A DNA stretch of 20,943 nucleotides from an uncultured Clostridia bacterium (GTDB lineage: Bacteria > Bacillota > Clostridia > Oscillospirales > CAG-272). Below are positions 7,846 to 14,698 of this stretch, one piece after another (position 1 is the first letter of the stretch; each line of letters opens with the position of its first letter). The notes beneath the pieces were generated by a model. It had not been told where the DNA came from and searched no databases. It worked only from the letters and a program-made list of their open reading frames with translations. Location: NCBI GenBank assembly GCA_947624945.1, contig CANQMJ010000029.1:1-20943 (forward strand). The letters run 5' to 3'. Made by a program: the position numbers and the translations under genes.

Positions 7846-7931
7846 TTTTCCTCCATGGTTTTTTCAAATTCCTATCGTTCCGACTCCCCGCACGTCGAAA
7901 CATTTATATACATTCATTTTCAAAGTAAAAC

Positions 7932-7960
7932 AGGCGTGTAGACTTTTTCTCTACACGCCT
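7932..7960 (-). promoter_or_regulatory. Leader hairpin at the 5' end of the fibre-lysis transcript
   Basis: AGGCGTGTAGA (7932-7942) and TCTACACGCCT (7950-7960) form a perfect 11-bp stem with a 7-nt loop. It begins right after the -10 box, so the mRNA would start with this hairpin, followed by TGTTTTACTTT. It may protect the 5' end or act as an early attenuator; the T-rich run is too broken for a confident terminator. Confidence 0.6.
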
Positions 7961-7962
7961 AT

Positions 7963-7991
7963 ATTATACCATAAAATTTGTGATTTGTCAA
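7963..7991 (-). promoter_or_regulatory. Consensus promoter P1 of the fibre-lysis operon
   Basis: On the minus strand TTGACA (7991-7986), a 17-bp spacer and TATAAT (7968-7963) form a perfect sigma-A promoter. The spacer and flanks closely match promoter P2 at 16004-16032, including TTTTATGG here against TTTTGTGG there just before the -10. A promoter this strong would need tight repression in front of a lysis cassette. Confidence 0.9.
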
Positions 7992-8008
7992 GTGGTTTTC
8001 ACAAATTT
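7974..8008. promoter_or_regulatory. Inverted-repeat operator over P1
   Basis: AAATTTGTGA (7974-7983) and TCACAAATTT (7999-8008) are perfect 10-bp arms separated by 15 bp and centred on the -35 box. A protein bound here would block RNA polymerase. The same TTTGTGAAAA...CTTGACAA...TCACA layout is present at P2, next to the S24 repressor gene, so that repressor is the likely ligand (inference). Confidence 0.6.
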
Positions 8009-8201
8009 ATGTATTATATTTTCCATGCTCACGTTAAACCGTTACAAAGCCTGATTATCCCATACTTTCCGCGTCACCGCCAGACCGTATCCACAACTGA
8101 CATCTCCGCTCACCGCGGATGTTTATGCAGCCTGCCCCCACCGGCAGCTACCTTTGTATATCAGACGTGGTGACGTCTTTCACGTCTTTCAGCCGGTTTT
8201 T

Positions 8202-8239
8202 GACAAGGGGGACTTTCTCGCAAGAAAGTCCCCCTTGTC
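8202..8239. repeat. 17-bp perfect palindrome at the left of structured repeat copy 2
   Basis: GACAAGGGGGACTTTCT (8202-8218) and its exact complement (8223-8239) enclose CGCA. The centre ACTTTCT/AGAAAGT resembles the ACTTCTT/AAGAAGT core of the other palindromes. No T-tract follows on either strand apart from TTTTT before it on plus, so terminator function is uncertain; on the minus strand the hairpin would follow the repeat and precede a run of A. Confidence 0.8.
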
Positions 8240-8460
8240 GAACCCCAAAGAGGCTCCCGTGTGTTCGTCGATGTTATCCGGTCTGCGTCAAAAGAGGCGT
8301 CGGGGCGTAGACCGCGTTGTAATTTCCTGCGAACAGCTCCCTCACGACGTGTCGATATCGCCGTCAAAGCGTCGTGTCTGCGTCGGACGATGGACGCGCC
8401 GTCAGCGCACGAGCGCGGTGCTCGTAGTTGAAACCGGGAAGCCTGACGGCGTTCTGCCAT
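8239..8460 (+). repeat. Structured dispersed repeat, copy 2 (possible ncRNA)
   Basis: It matches 1-215: AGAGGCTCCCGTGTGTTCGT, GCGAACAGCTCCCTC, CGTCGTGTCTGCG, CAGCGCACGAG and GGGAAGCCT are all kept. GGTCTGC/GTAGACC replaces the first hairpin of copy 1 and still pairs, using one G-T pair. Small reading frames crossing it on both strands have no ribosome-binding site and no homology that I recognise. Confidence 0.6.
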
Positions 8461-8493
8461 CACTTGGTCGGCGTAAAACAAAACTTGTAGTAA

Positions 8494-8577
8494 AAGTTCT
8501 TGAAGAGGATGCGCGAAGGAGGGACTTCTTTATTCGGGACCCCTTTTTGTAAAAGGTGTCCCCTACCTTCGCCAAAA
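8494..8577. repeat. Palindromic element with disrupted or replaced centre
   Basis: It starts with AGTAAAAGTTCTTGAAGAGG and the left arm GCGAAGGAGGGACTTCTTT, identical to the start of the element at 8652-8714. The right arm is replaced by a different hairpin (GGGAC..CCTTTT..AAAAGG..GTCCC) and the outer end CCTTCGCC returns. It shows how the frame tolerates insertion of a new stem. Confidence 0.6.
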
Positions 8578-8623
8578 GCGGACTAAATAGTGATTATCTT
8601 AAGCTATCACTGAAGATATTGTT
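8578..8623 (+). repeat. AT-rich 46-bp conserved block, copy C
   Basis: This is the plus-strand counterpart of 2312-2357. AGTGAT and ATCACT form arms around TATCTTAAGCT. It is followed by CTTTTCAAAAAC and the AAAAGTTCTTGAAG signature, the same order as in the minus-strand copies. Confidence 0.75.
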
Positions 8624-8651
8624 CTCGTTTACTTTTCAAAAACAAAACTTG

Positions 8652-8714
8652 TAATAAAAGTTCTTGAAGAGGATGCGCGAAGGAGGGACTTCTTTCAAGA
8701 AGTCCCTCCTTCGC
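8652..8714. repeat. Palindromic element with 18-bp perfect arms
   Basis: After the TAAAAGTTCTTGAAGAGG signature come arms 8677-8694 and 8697-8714 (GCGAAGGAGGGACTTCTT and its complement) with a 2-nt centre. It lies just past the nfnB stop codon. As a minus-strand hairpin it could protect or end the nfn mRNA, but the T-run lies on the wrong side for a standard terminator. Confidence 0.8.
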
Positions 8715-8719
8715 AAAAA

Positions 8720-10102
8720 TTATTTATTTCTAATATACTCATCTATCGCGCGGGCGGCGGATTTGCCGGCGCCCATGGCGAGGATGACGGTCGCGGCGCC
8801 CGTCACGGCGTCGCCGCCCGCATAGACGGCGGGACGCGACGTCGCGCCGTTTTCGTCCGCGACGATGCCGCCCCACCGCTCGGTGTCGAGACCATCCGTC
8901 GTCGACTTGATGAGCGGATTCGGCGACGTACCGAGCGCCATTATGACGCAGTCGACGGGAAGCTCGAATTCGGAGCCCTTCACCTCGACGGGACGGCGGC
9001 GTCCGGACGCGTCCGGCTCGCCGAGCTCCATTTTCACACAGCGAATCGCGCGCACGGCGCGCTTTTCGTCGCCGATTATCTCTACGGGATTCGTCAAAAG
9101 CCGGAATGCGACGCCTTCCTCCTTAGCGTGCTCGACTTCCTCACGCCGCGCGGGCAGCTCCTCCTCGCCGCGGCGGTATACGATCGTCACATCGTCCGCG
9201 CCGAGGCGCAAAGCGCATCTCGCGGCGTCCATCGCCACGTTGCCGCCGCCGACGACGGCGACGTGCTTCGCATGCATGACGGGCGTGTCGGCGCCGTCGC
9301 GGTACGCGCCCATCAGATTGACGCGCGTCAGAAACTCGTTCGCGGAGAACACGCCGTTGCAGCTCTCGCCCGGTATGTTCATGAACTTGGGCAGCCCCAC
9401 GCCCGTCCCGATAAAGACGCACTCGAAGCCGTCCGCGAGCAGGTCGTCGACGGTCAGAACGCGCCCGATCACCATATTCGTCTCAATTTTCACGCCGAGC
9501 GCGCGCAGATTTTCAATCTCTAGCGATACTATCGACTTCGGCAGCCTGAACTCGGGTATGCCGTATACGAGCACACCGCCCGCAGTGTGCAGCGCCTCGA
9601 ATACCGTCACCGCATACCCCATTCTCGCAAGCTCGCCCGCGCACGTGAGCCCCGACGGCCCCGAGCCGACGACGGCAACGCTGTGCCCGTTCGGCACAGG
9701 CTTTTTTATTTCATGCTTTTTCTCATTGTGACGGTCGGCGACGAAGCGTTCGAGACGCCCGATGCCGACGGGCTCGCCCTTTATGCCGCGCACGCACTTC
9801 GCCTCGCACTGCGTCTCCTGCGGGCATACGCGTCCGCAGACGGCGGGCAGCGAGCTCGCCTTCGATATCACGTCGTAAGCGCCGTCGAAGTTGCCTACCG
9901 CGACCTCGGCGATAAAGTCAGGGATATCTATCGCGACCGGGCACCCCGATACGCACGGGCGGTTCTTGCAGTGCAGACACCGCGTCGCTTCGTTTATAGC
10001 GTCAGTTTCCGTGTAGCCGAGCGTGACCTCGTCGAAATTACGCGCGCGCTCCTCTGCGGACTGCGTCGGCATCGCGGTCTTTTTTACTTGCATGTTCGGC
10101 AT
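8720..10102 (-). CDS. nfnB: NfnB: large subunit of NADH-dependent reduced ferredoxin:NADP+ oxidoreductase
   Basis: This 460-residue protein is of the GltD/GltA-like flavoprotein family, often annotated as glutamate synthase small chain. The N-terminal domain has cysteines C42, C45, C50, C54 and C89, C93, C99, C103 for two [4Fe-4S] clusters. It is followed by two dinucleotide-binding folds, VVGSGPSG at about 145 and a second VAVVGGGNVAMDAA motif, for FAD and NADPH. No glutamate synthase large subunit is nearby, while an NfnA-type gene is directly upstream, so the bifurcating transhydrogenase NfnAB is the better call. The ATG at 10102 shares a base with the nfnA stop (TAATG) and has GGAGG eight bases upstream. 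An in-frame ATG at 10135 lies inside nfnA and is less likely. Confidence 0.9.
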   Translation of the reverse strand: MPNMQVKKTAMPTQSAEERARNFDEVTLGYTETDAINEATRCLHCKNRPCVSGCPVAIDIPDFIAEVAVGNFDGAYDVISKASSLPAVCGRVCPQETQCEAKCVRGIKGEPVGIGRLERFVADRHNEKKHEIKKPVPNGHSVAVVGSGPSGLTCAGELARMGYAVTVFEALHTAGGVLVYGIPEFRLPKSIVSLEIENLRALGVKIETNMVIGRVLTVDDLLADGFECVFIGTGVGLPKFMNIPGESCNGVFSANEFLTRVNLMGAYRDGADTPVMHAKHVAVVGGGNVAMDAARCALRLGADDVTIVYRRGEEELPARREEVEHAKEEGVAFRLLTNPVEIIGDEKRAVRAIRCVKMELGEPDASGRRRPVEVKGSEFELPVDCVIMALGTSPNPLIKSTTDGLDTERWGGIVADENGATSRPAVYAGGDAVTGAATVILAMGAGKSAARAIDEYIRNK

Positions 10103-10947
10103 TATTCCGCGCCTCCCGTCTTCAAGAGATTGCACACATGCTCGCGCGCCTCCGCCTCGAACGGGCGGTACATGGCGGCGCGCGCCATCGCTTCATCAAA
10201 ATCGACCTCGTGACCGTCGAAGTCGGGACCGTCGACGCAGGCAAATTTCATCTTTCCGCCGACGGTGAGGCGGCAGCAGCCGCACATGCCGGTGCCGTCT
10301 ATCATTATCGGATTCATGCTCACGACGGTCTTTATGCCGTACTCCTTCGTTAAAAGCGAGACGAACTTCATCATCGGCAAAGGCCCTATCGCGATGACCT
10401 CGTCGTAGCGCTCGCCCGACTCGATTAGAGCGCGCAGCGCGTCGGTGACGAGTCCGTGCTCGCCGACGGAGCCGTCGTCGCTCATGAGCTTATACACGTC
10501 GGAGACGGAGCGGAACTCGTCCTCGAGTATCACAAGGTCGCGGGTGCGGAACCCGACGACGGAGTGAACGGTGACGCCGAGTCCGTGCAGCTTTTTCGCC
10601 ACCGGATACGCGATGGCGCAGCCGACGCCGCCGCCGACAACGGCGACGCGGGACAGTCCCGCCGTCTCTGTCGGACGACCGAGCGGGCCGACAAAGTCGT
10701 GTATCTCGTCGCCGACCTCCATTGCGCCGAGTTTCATCGTCGTCGCGCCGACGAGCTGGAATATGATGGTGACTGTGCCCGCCTCGCGGTCATAGTCTGC
10801 GACGGTGAGCGGGATGCGCTCGCCGTGTGCGTCGGTGCGAAGGATAACGAACTGTCCCGGCTCGGCTCGGCGCGCGACGCGGGGCGCGTCGACGCACATC
10901 TCGACGACGGTCGGGTTGAGGGTCCGCTTGCGGACGATCTTATACAT
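10102..10947 (-). CDS. nfnA: NfnA: small subunit of NADH-dependent reduced ferredoxin:NADP+ oxidoreductase
   Basis: This 281-residue protein is a member of the ferredoxin-NADP reductase/PyrK family. It has the flavin-binding RIPLT segment (44-48), the nucleotide-binding VVGGGVGCAIAYP (103-115), and C-terminal cysteines C222, C224, C225 and C237 (GMCGCC ... FACVDGP) for a [2Fe-2S] cluster, followed by the typical DFDGHEVDF. NfnAB couples NADH and reduced ferredoxin to make NADPH by flavin-based electron bifurcation in the cytosol of anaerobes. GGAGG lies five bases before the ATG at 10947. Length and pairing match known NfnA-NfnB systems; a sulfide dehydrogenase annotation is the usual alternative name. 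Confidence 0.9.
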   Translation of the reverse strand: MYKIVRKRTLNPTVVEMCVDAPRVARRAEPGQFVILRTDAHGERIPLTVADYDREAGTVTIIFQLVGATTMKLGAMEVGDEIHDFVGPLGRPTETAGLSRVAVVGGGVGCAIAYPVAKKLHGLGVTVHSVVGFRTRDLVILEDEFRSVSDVYKLMSDDGSVGEHGLVTDALRALIESGERYDEVIAIGPLPMMKFVSLLTKEYGIKTVVSMNPIMIDGTGMCGCCRLTVGGKMKFACVDGPDFDGHEVDFDEAMARAAMYRPFEAEAREHVCNLLKTGGAE

Positions 10948-10998
10948 AAACGCCTCCGATTTGTCGAATTATGCAATTTCGCGCGCGGCGAATTGCAA

Positions 10999-11038
10999 AT
11001 ACTGCTTACAGTATACCACGAAACACGGGGGTTGTAAA
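10999..11038 (-). promoter_or_regulatory. nfnAB promoter with ATACTG/CAGTAT inverted repeat
   Basis: On the minus strand TTTACA (11038-11033), 17 bp and TATACT (11015-11010) form a good sigma-A promoter. The perfect dyad ATACTG-N4-CAGTAT (10999-11014) covers the -10 and likely transcription start, which is a repressor position. It does not fit the Rex site that one might expect for a redox gene. Confidence 0.7.
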
Positions 11039-11063
11039 CAAAATTTGCAGTATTTTTATTATC

Positions 11064-11987
11064 TCAGCGGCGTTTTCTTCTGCGTATCGCGACTATCACC
11101 AAAATGACGATCACGACGACTGCGAGCATCATGACGAACGGCGACGCGGCGACGAACGCTATCGCCACCCACTGCACGAATGCGACGAACGCCTCGATCG
11201 AGCCCGAGAATGCTTTTGCGGCGCGCGAGCCGAACGTGACCTCCTCAGGCGCTTTCGTTTCCTCGACGACTTCTCTCACATCGACTGTGACGGTCGAGTA
11301 CGCGACGAGCGAGTCGAGGCGGTTCAGCGTCGTCGTGTACGACTCGATCTGATATATTACGTCGGAGAGCGCCTGCGTCAGCTCGATGATGTAGTTTATG
11401 TCCTCGGCTTTGTCGAGCAGCTCCATGTACTTGTCGCGCTGGAGCTCGAGCGAGCGCAGCCGCGTTTCGATGTCGAAGTACTGCGCCGTAACGTCGCTGC
11501 CGTGCTCGCTCTGCGTCAGTACGTGTCCTATCGACGGCAGCGCTTCGGCAAATCCGCTCGCATCAGCCTGCGGTATGCGGAACACGAACTTTGCGCTTCT
11601 TCCGCGCCCGTAGACGTCGGAGTTATATTCCTCGGACGAGTCGATGTAGCCGCCGGCGCTGCCCGCCATCGACTTGAGCTCGGACACGGTCTTATCGTAT
11701 TCGAGCGTCTCCATCGTCACGTCGATGTAGACGATGCGCTTGCGTTCTTCCACACCTTCTACACCTTCCACGGCCGCGCCGGAGCTGTCATAATCGCTCT
11801 CGAACTTGTCTGCGTAGCCGCCCGCTGCCTCCTCGGGCATAGACGCGTCCGAGGACGCCATGCCGCCGGACGGCGCCTCCATATATTCGTCGGCGCTGAA
11901 GTCGATGCTGTCCTTCGCGGACGAGCAGCCGGCGACGGACATCATCGTTATTGCGGCGAGTATTGCCGCGAGTATGCGTTTTTTCAT
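11064..11987 (-). CDS. DUF4349 lipoprotein
   Basis: This 307-residue protein has an N-terminal lipoprotein signal (MKKRILAAILAAITMMSVAG then C21, lipobox VAGC). An acidic, low-complexity linker follows to about residue 85. The DUF4349 domain then has the typical YIDVTMETLEYDKTVSELKS start and a long helical region (RSLELQRDKYMELLDKAEDI). A C-terminal membrane helix (about 265-300) ends in RRRKRR. It is anchored at the outer face by lipid and at the C-terminus by a helix. Function of DUF4349 is unknown. AGGAGG lies eight bases before the ATG at 11987; the longer in-frame start at 12101 would put the signal peptide inside the protein. Confidence 0.88.
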   Translation of the reverse strand: MKKRILAAILAAITMMSVAGCSSAKDSIDFSADEYMEAPSGGMASSDASMPEEAAGGYADKFESDYDSSGAAVEGVEGVEERKRIVYIDVTMETLEYDKTVSELKSMAGSAGGYIDSSEEYNSDVYGRGRSAKFVFRIPQADASGFAEALPSIGHVLTQSEHGSDVTAQYFDIETRLRSLELQRDKYMELLDKAEDINYIIELTQALSDVIYQIESYTTTLNRLDSLVAYSTVTVDVREVVEETKAPEEVTFGSRAAKAFSGSIEAFVAFVQWVAIAFVAASPFVMMLAVVVIVILVIVAIRRRKRR

Positions 11988-12106
11988 GATCACTACCTCC
12001 TGTCTTTGTCTATTTAGACGTCGGATGATCGAGAAATGTTCCCGCATCCGCTGCACATTCGGTGGATTTGCAGTATTATTGTGCCGCCGTGCGGGGAACA
12101 ACGAAA

Positions 12107-12129
12107 AAAGGGGGACGCAGTCCCCCTTT
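12107..12129 (-). terminator. Rho-independent terminator of the GH20 gene
   Basis: AAAGGGGGAC and GTCCCCCTTT form a 10-bp stem with a GCA loop just after the GH20 stop. On the minus strand the stem runs into a T tract (complement of the A run at 12104-12109). Confidence 0.9.
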
Positions 12130-12134
12130 ACGCA

Positions 12135-13151
12135 TTATCCGCCGAACGCGGCTATGACCGGCGCTATCGCAGATGCGACAGCGTCGCCGCCGTCGGTACC
12201 GTCCGCGTCGGCGCGGTCGCACCATACGCACAGCATCGACCCGACAGACGGCGCCGTGATGCCGCCGTTGAACACAGACGCGTCAAACTCCGCCGCCTTT
12301 TTTGCGTCGAGCTGCCAGTCCGGCCTGCCGAGCACCCAATAATAGTCCGCGTTCGCGTTGACGAGCCTGAAACCCGCGTCCGCGAGCGTCGCCGGCGCGG
12401 CGAGGTCGTAGCCGCTCCAGCCGCGGCTCCAGTATGTGACGATGATGTCGCCGTCGATCTTGCCGTATTTGTCGGCGTTGTCGGCGTAGTAAATGCCGTC
12501 GTTGAAGCACATCGGCGTCATACCGTGCGACTTTATTATACCGGCGCACTTGTTGACGAACTGCACGAAATCCCTCATCGTGCCGTCGCCGTATATGCGG
12601 GAAAAACCCATGGCGCCCGTGTCGTTGGCGTACTCGTCCGCGCCGAAATGGAAATACTTGCAGCCGAGCGCCGCGAAATAGGCGGCGTATTTTTCAAGCA
12701 GCGCGTGCGCGAATGCGACAGCATCGGGGTTTTGCAAATCTATCGAGCTGCGTGAGCCGCCGAAGCGCAGATGGGGAAAGTGCTCGAGTATCGCGCCGAG
12801 GTGGCCGGGCATATTGACGGACGGGATAAGTCCGATGCCGTTTTCGGACGCATACGAGCAGATGCTCTCGATATCGTCGGCGGTCAGGTAAGAATTTGAG
12901 CCGTCGGGGGTCATGATGCCGTCGCGGTAGCCGTCGCCGAGCGCGGGCGCGAGGTCGTAGGTGCCGTATCCGGTCGAGAGCGTCATGTCGCGCAGACGCA
13001 GACGGAACCCCTGATTGTCGGAGACGTACAGTATCAGGTGCGTAAAGCGCGCGCTTTTCATCGAGTCGAGTATTTTTTGTATTGCGGACGGGGAGAAATA
13101 TTTTCGTCCCGCGTCGAGAAAGAATATGCGCATTTTGCCGTTCTCGTTCAT
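12135..13151 (-). CDS. GH20 beta-N-acetylhexosaminidase catalytic domain
   Basis: The protein is 338 residues and consists essentially of one (beta/alpha)8 GH20 catalytic domain. It begins with DAGRKYFSPSAIQKILDSM, has MPGH at 114-117, and HFGADE at 168-173, where D172 and E173 are the catalytic pair for substrate-assisted hydrolysis of terminal N-acetyl-hexosamine. Trp-rich segments (YWSRGWSGYD, VWCDRAD) line the sugar site. There is no signal peptide, no GH20b domain and no carbohydrate-binding module, so a cytosolic enzyme acting on imported oligosaccharides is likely. The ATG at 13151 has GGAGG six bases upstream. It is a single-gene unit with its own promoter and terminator. Confidence 0.88.
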   Translation of the reverse strand: MNENGKMRIFFLDAGRKYFSPSAIQKILDSMKSARFTHLILYVSDNQGFRLRLRDMTLSTGYGTYDLAPALGDGYRDGIMTPDGSNSYLTADDIESICSYASENGIGLIPSVNMPGHLGAILEHFPHLRFGGSRSSIDLQNPDAVAFAHALLEKYAAYFAALGCKYFHFGADEYANDTGAMGFSRIYGDGTMRDFVQFVNKCAGIIKSHGMTPMCFNDGIYYADNADKYGKIDGDIIVTYWSRGWSGYDLAAPATLADAGFRLVNANADYYWVLGRPDWQLDAKKAAEFDASVFNGGITAPSVGSMLCVWCDRADADGTDGGDAVASAIAPVIAAFGG

Positions 13152-13206
13152 ACTGTGCCTCCGCGTTTGTTTTATCGACGTTGACGCTCCGCGTCCCGTC
13201 GGGGTT

Positions 13207-13235
13207 ATTGTAACATAAACGGAGCGGTCTGTCAA
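13207..13235 (-). promoter_or_regulatory. GH20 gene promoter
   Basis: On the minus strand TTGACA (13235-13230), a 17-bp spacer and TACAAT (13212-13207) are near-perfect sigma-A boxes about 55 nt before the GH20 start codon. Confidence 0.85.
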
Positions 13236-13257
13236 ATGCACGCAGTATTGCCGCACG

Positions 13258-14403
13258 TCACCCTTTTATTTTCCCGATGCACGCACGATAACGCGGATGA
13301 TGCGCGAGGTTGCCGAGGCGCCTATACATATGCCAGTCCTCGTCGCAGAAAAGGTGGAGACCGAAGTCGGGATGCCACACGGGCAGCCGCTCCGGCTCAC
13401 CGGGTCTGCCTATTCCGACGCGGTGCAGAAATGACGCGCGGCGCACGCCGTCCGCGTCCGTCGATACCCTCACGTCAAGACGCCCCTCGATGTCGGTGCG
13501 GTACGACAGCACCGCGCCGTCAGGCAGTCGACGGAAACGTGCGAATACCTCCGCCGTCTGTTCGAGCGCGTCGAGCGCGCCGTCCGTGTCGCCCGCCTCG
13601 GCAAGTCGGCAGCCGAGGCAGAACCCGTTATACGCTCTCACGTCGACCCACATGTCGACGACGCCGTCGCCGAGCACGGGGAAGCGGCGGCGCGTTTCCT
13701 CGTCCACGCCCGATATCATGTTCAGATATTCGAGATTCGCGCGGTGACGGAGGATCGGGTCCTCGTTTTTCATCGGGTCGCGGAACAGCAGCGTCTCGGT
13801 GTCGCGCGCCGTGTTGAACTGCGACGTCGACAGCCACAGCTCGCGCTCGCCGCGCTTGTCGTAACGCAGCTCGAGCAGCTTGTTCGAGCGCGTGTCGCGG
13901 TCGGTCACGACGCGGTCGAGGAAACCGTAGACGTCGTTTTCACTCTCGTACACGGCGATGTATTCGGTGAATACGGCGCGCAGATATCCGTCCGTGCAAA
14001 CATCAAGCGCGTCGAAGCATGTGCGCAGTATCTCGTTATCATAGCCGCCGGCGCTGTCGAGCGCGTCGCACAAAAGGCGCGCGAACTCGAGGTCGCGCGG
14101 GAATTCACGCCTCGCGTCGCGCAGAAGCGCGATACGCTCGTCCCCCGACGAGGCGTCGAGCATTCGCCTGTACTGCTCCTTCCGCGTTTCCGCGCACGTT
14201 CCGGCGACGCCGAGCAGCTCGTCGGTGCTGACGCCGAAAAATCCCGCCAGAAGCGGCACTGTTTCAAGGTCAGGATACGCGACGCCGCACTCCCAGTGGC
14301 TTATCGACTGCGTCGTGACGCCGAGCAGCTCCCCAAGCCGCTCCTGACTTAGTCCGCGTCCGCGCCGCAGCCTCCGAAGATTCTGTGATATTTCAAGTCT
14401 CAT
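13258..14403 (-). CDS. XRE-family transcriptional regulator with long helical C-terminal region
   Basis: The protein is 381 residues. An N-terminal helix-turn-helix of the Cro/CI type (about residues 5-60; GLSQERLGELLGVTTQSISHWE) is joined to about 320 residues without a family I can name. The beginning of that part looks helical and TPR-like (QYRRMLDASSGDERIALLRD, ALDALEQTAEVFARFRR), as in several clostridial XRE regulators. ATG at 14403 is preferred because GGGAG lies upstream at eight-base spacing; the ATG at 14418 has no such site. It probably regulates itself through the dyad at 14488-14504 and perhaps the GH20 gene that follows 107 bp downstream. Confidence 0.8.
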   Translation of the reverse strand: MRLEISQNLRRLRRGRGLSQERLGELLGVTTQSISHWECGVAYPDLETVPLLAGFFGVSTDELLGVAGTCAETRKEQYRRMLDASSGDERIALLRDARREFPRDLEFARLLCDALDSAGGYDNEILRTCFDALDVCTDGYLRAVFTEYIAVYESENDVYGFLDRVVTDRDTRSNKLLELRYDKRGERELWLSTSQFNTARDTETLLFRDPMKNEDPILRHRANLEYLNMISGVDEETRRRFPVLGDGVVDMWVDVRAYNGFCLGCRLAEAGDTDGALDALEQTAEVFARFRRLPDGAVLSYRTDIEGRLDVRVSTDADGVRRASFLHRVGIGRPGEPERLPVWHPDFGLHLFCDEDWHMYRRLGNLAHHPRYRACIGKIKG

Positions 14404-14448
14404 ATGCATTTCTCCCATGTTTTATTCCGCCGCGCAGCTTACGATGCG

Positions 14449-14477
14449 ATTATATAAAAAAATGCGGACGTTGTCCA
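14449..14477 (-). promoter_or_regulatory. Promoter of the XRE gene
   Basis: On the minus strand TGGACA (14477-14472), 17 bp and TATAAT (14454-14449) fit sigma-A. The start codon is about 46 bases further on. Confidence 0.75.
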
Positions 14478-14487
14478 CATATCATTT

Positions 14488-14504
14488 CTTGATATTTTAT
14501 CAAG
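14488..14504. promoter_or_regulatory. Inverted repeat upstream of the XRE promoter, possible operator and divergent promoter
   Basis: CTTGATA and TATCAAG are perfect 7-bp arms around TTT, 11 bp upstream of the -35 box. On plus, TTGATA at 14489 with TATGAT at 14513 (18-bp spacer) could be a divergent promoter. The only thing downstream of that promoter is about 130 bp ending in a strong terminator, so a short RNA is possible. Confidence 0.45.
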
Positions 14505-14650
14505 CGTTGTGATATGATCCGGCGGCGCCGCAGTAACACTTGAAGACGGCACGAAAGATGATGCATCCTCTCCCGCTGTACAACGGTTCATTTTCGCGGT
14601 GCGACATCTTCACGCATATGAGCATTTCATTCGCCGCGGGCGAATATAAC
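14505..14650 (+). other. Unassigned stretch between operator and terminator
   Basis: I see no convincing gene in these 146 bases. A 67-codon frame starting at 14540 runs through the terminator hairpin at 14651-14696 and has no clear ribosome-binding site, so I do not call it. A promoter-like element at 14489-14518 and the terminator bracket the region, which would suit a small RNA, but there is no direct support. Confidence 0.3.
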
Positions 14651-14696
14651 TGTCAAAAACAAAAAGCATCCGATAGGATGCTTTTTGTTTTTGACA
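14651..14696. terminator. Bidirectional 20-bp hairpin terminator
   Basis: GTCAAAAACAAAAAGCATCC (14652-14671) and its exact complement (14676-14695) surround GATA. The stem itself gives a T-rich 3' arm on both strands. It is the last of several terminators after the tRNA operon. Confidence 0.8.
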
Positions 14697-14698
14697 AA

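Larger units (their letters stand above)
7846..8201. other. Non-coding leader and upstream region of the fibre-lysis operon
   Basis: No gene was found here on either strand. The stretch holds the operon leader (7846-7957), a leader hairpin, the strong promoter with its inverted repeat, and about 180 bp of unassigned sequence (8019-8201) in which I see nothing but short dyads. Reading frames here are uninterrupted only by chance and lack ribosome-binding sites. Confidence 0.6.

Noticed and set aside
7184..8173. 329-codon plus-strand frame over the fibre gene and its promoter
   Set aside because: It is antisense to the Ala-rich fibre gene, low complexity, and runs through the P1 promoter and leader hairpin.
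8202..8239. Ordinary Rho-independent terminator
   Set aside because: No gene ends there and no T-tract follows the stem in the needed position; it belongs to the palindrome family.
8154..8552. 132-codon frame in the second structured repeat
   Set aside because: It covers palindromes and the repeat; copy 1 does not keep the frame.
8720..10102. Glutamate synthase small subunit (gltD)
   Set aside because: There is no large subunit nearby, and an NfnA-type gene is translationally coupled upstream, so NfnB fits better.
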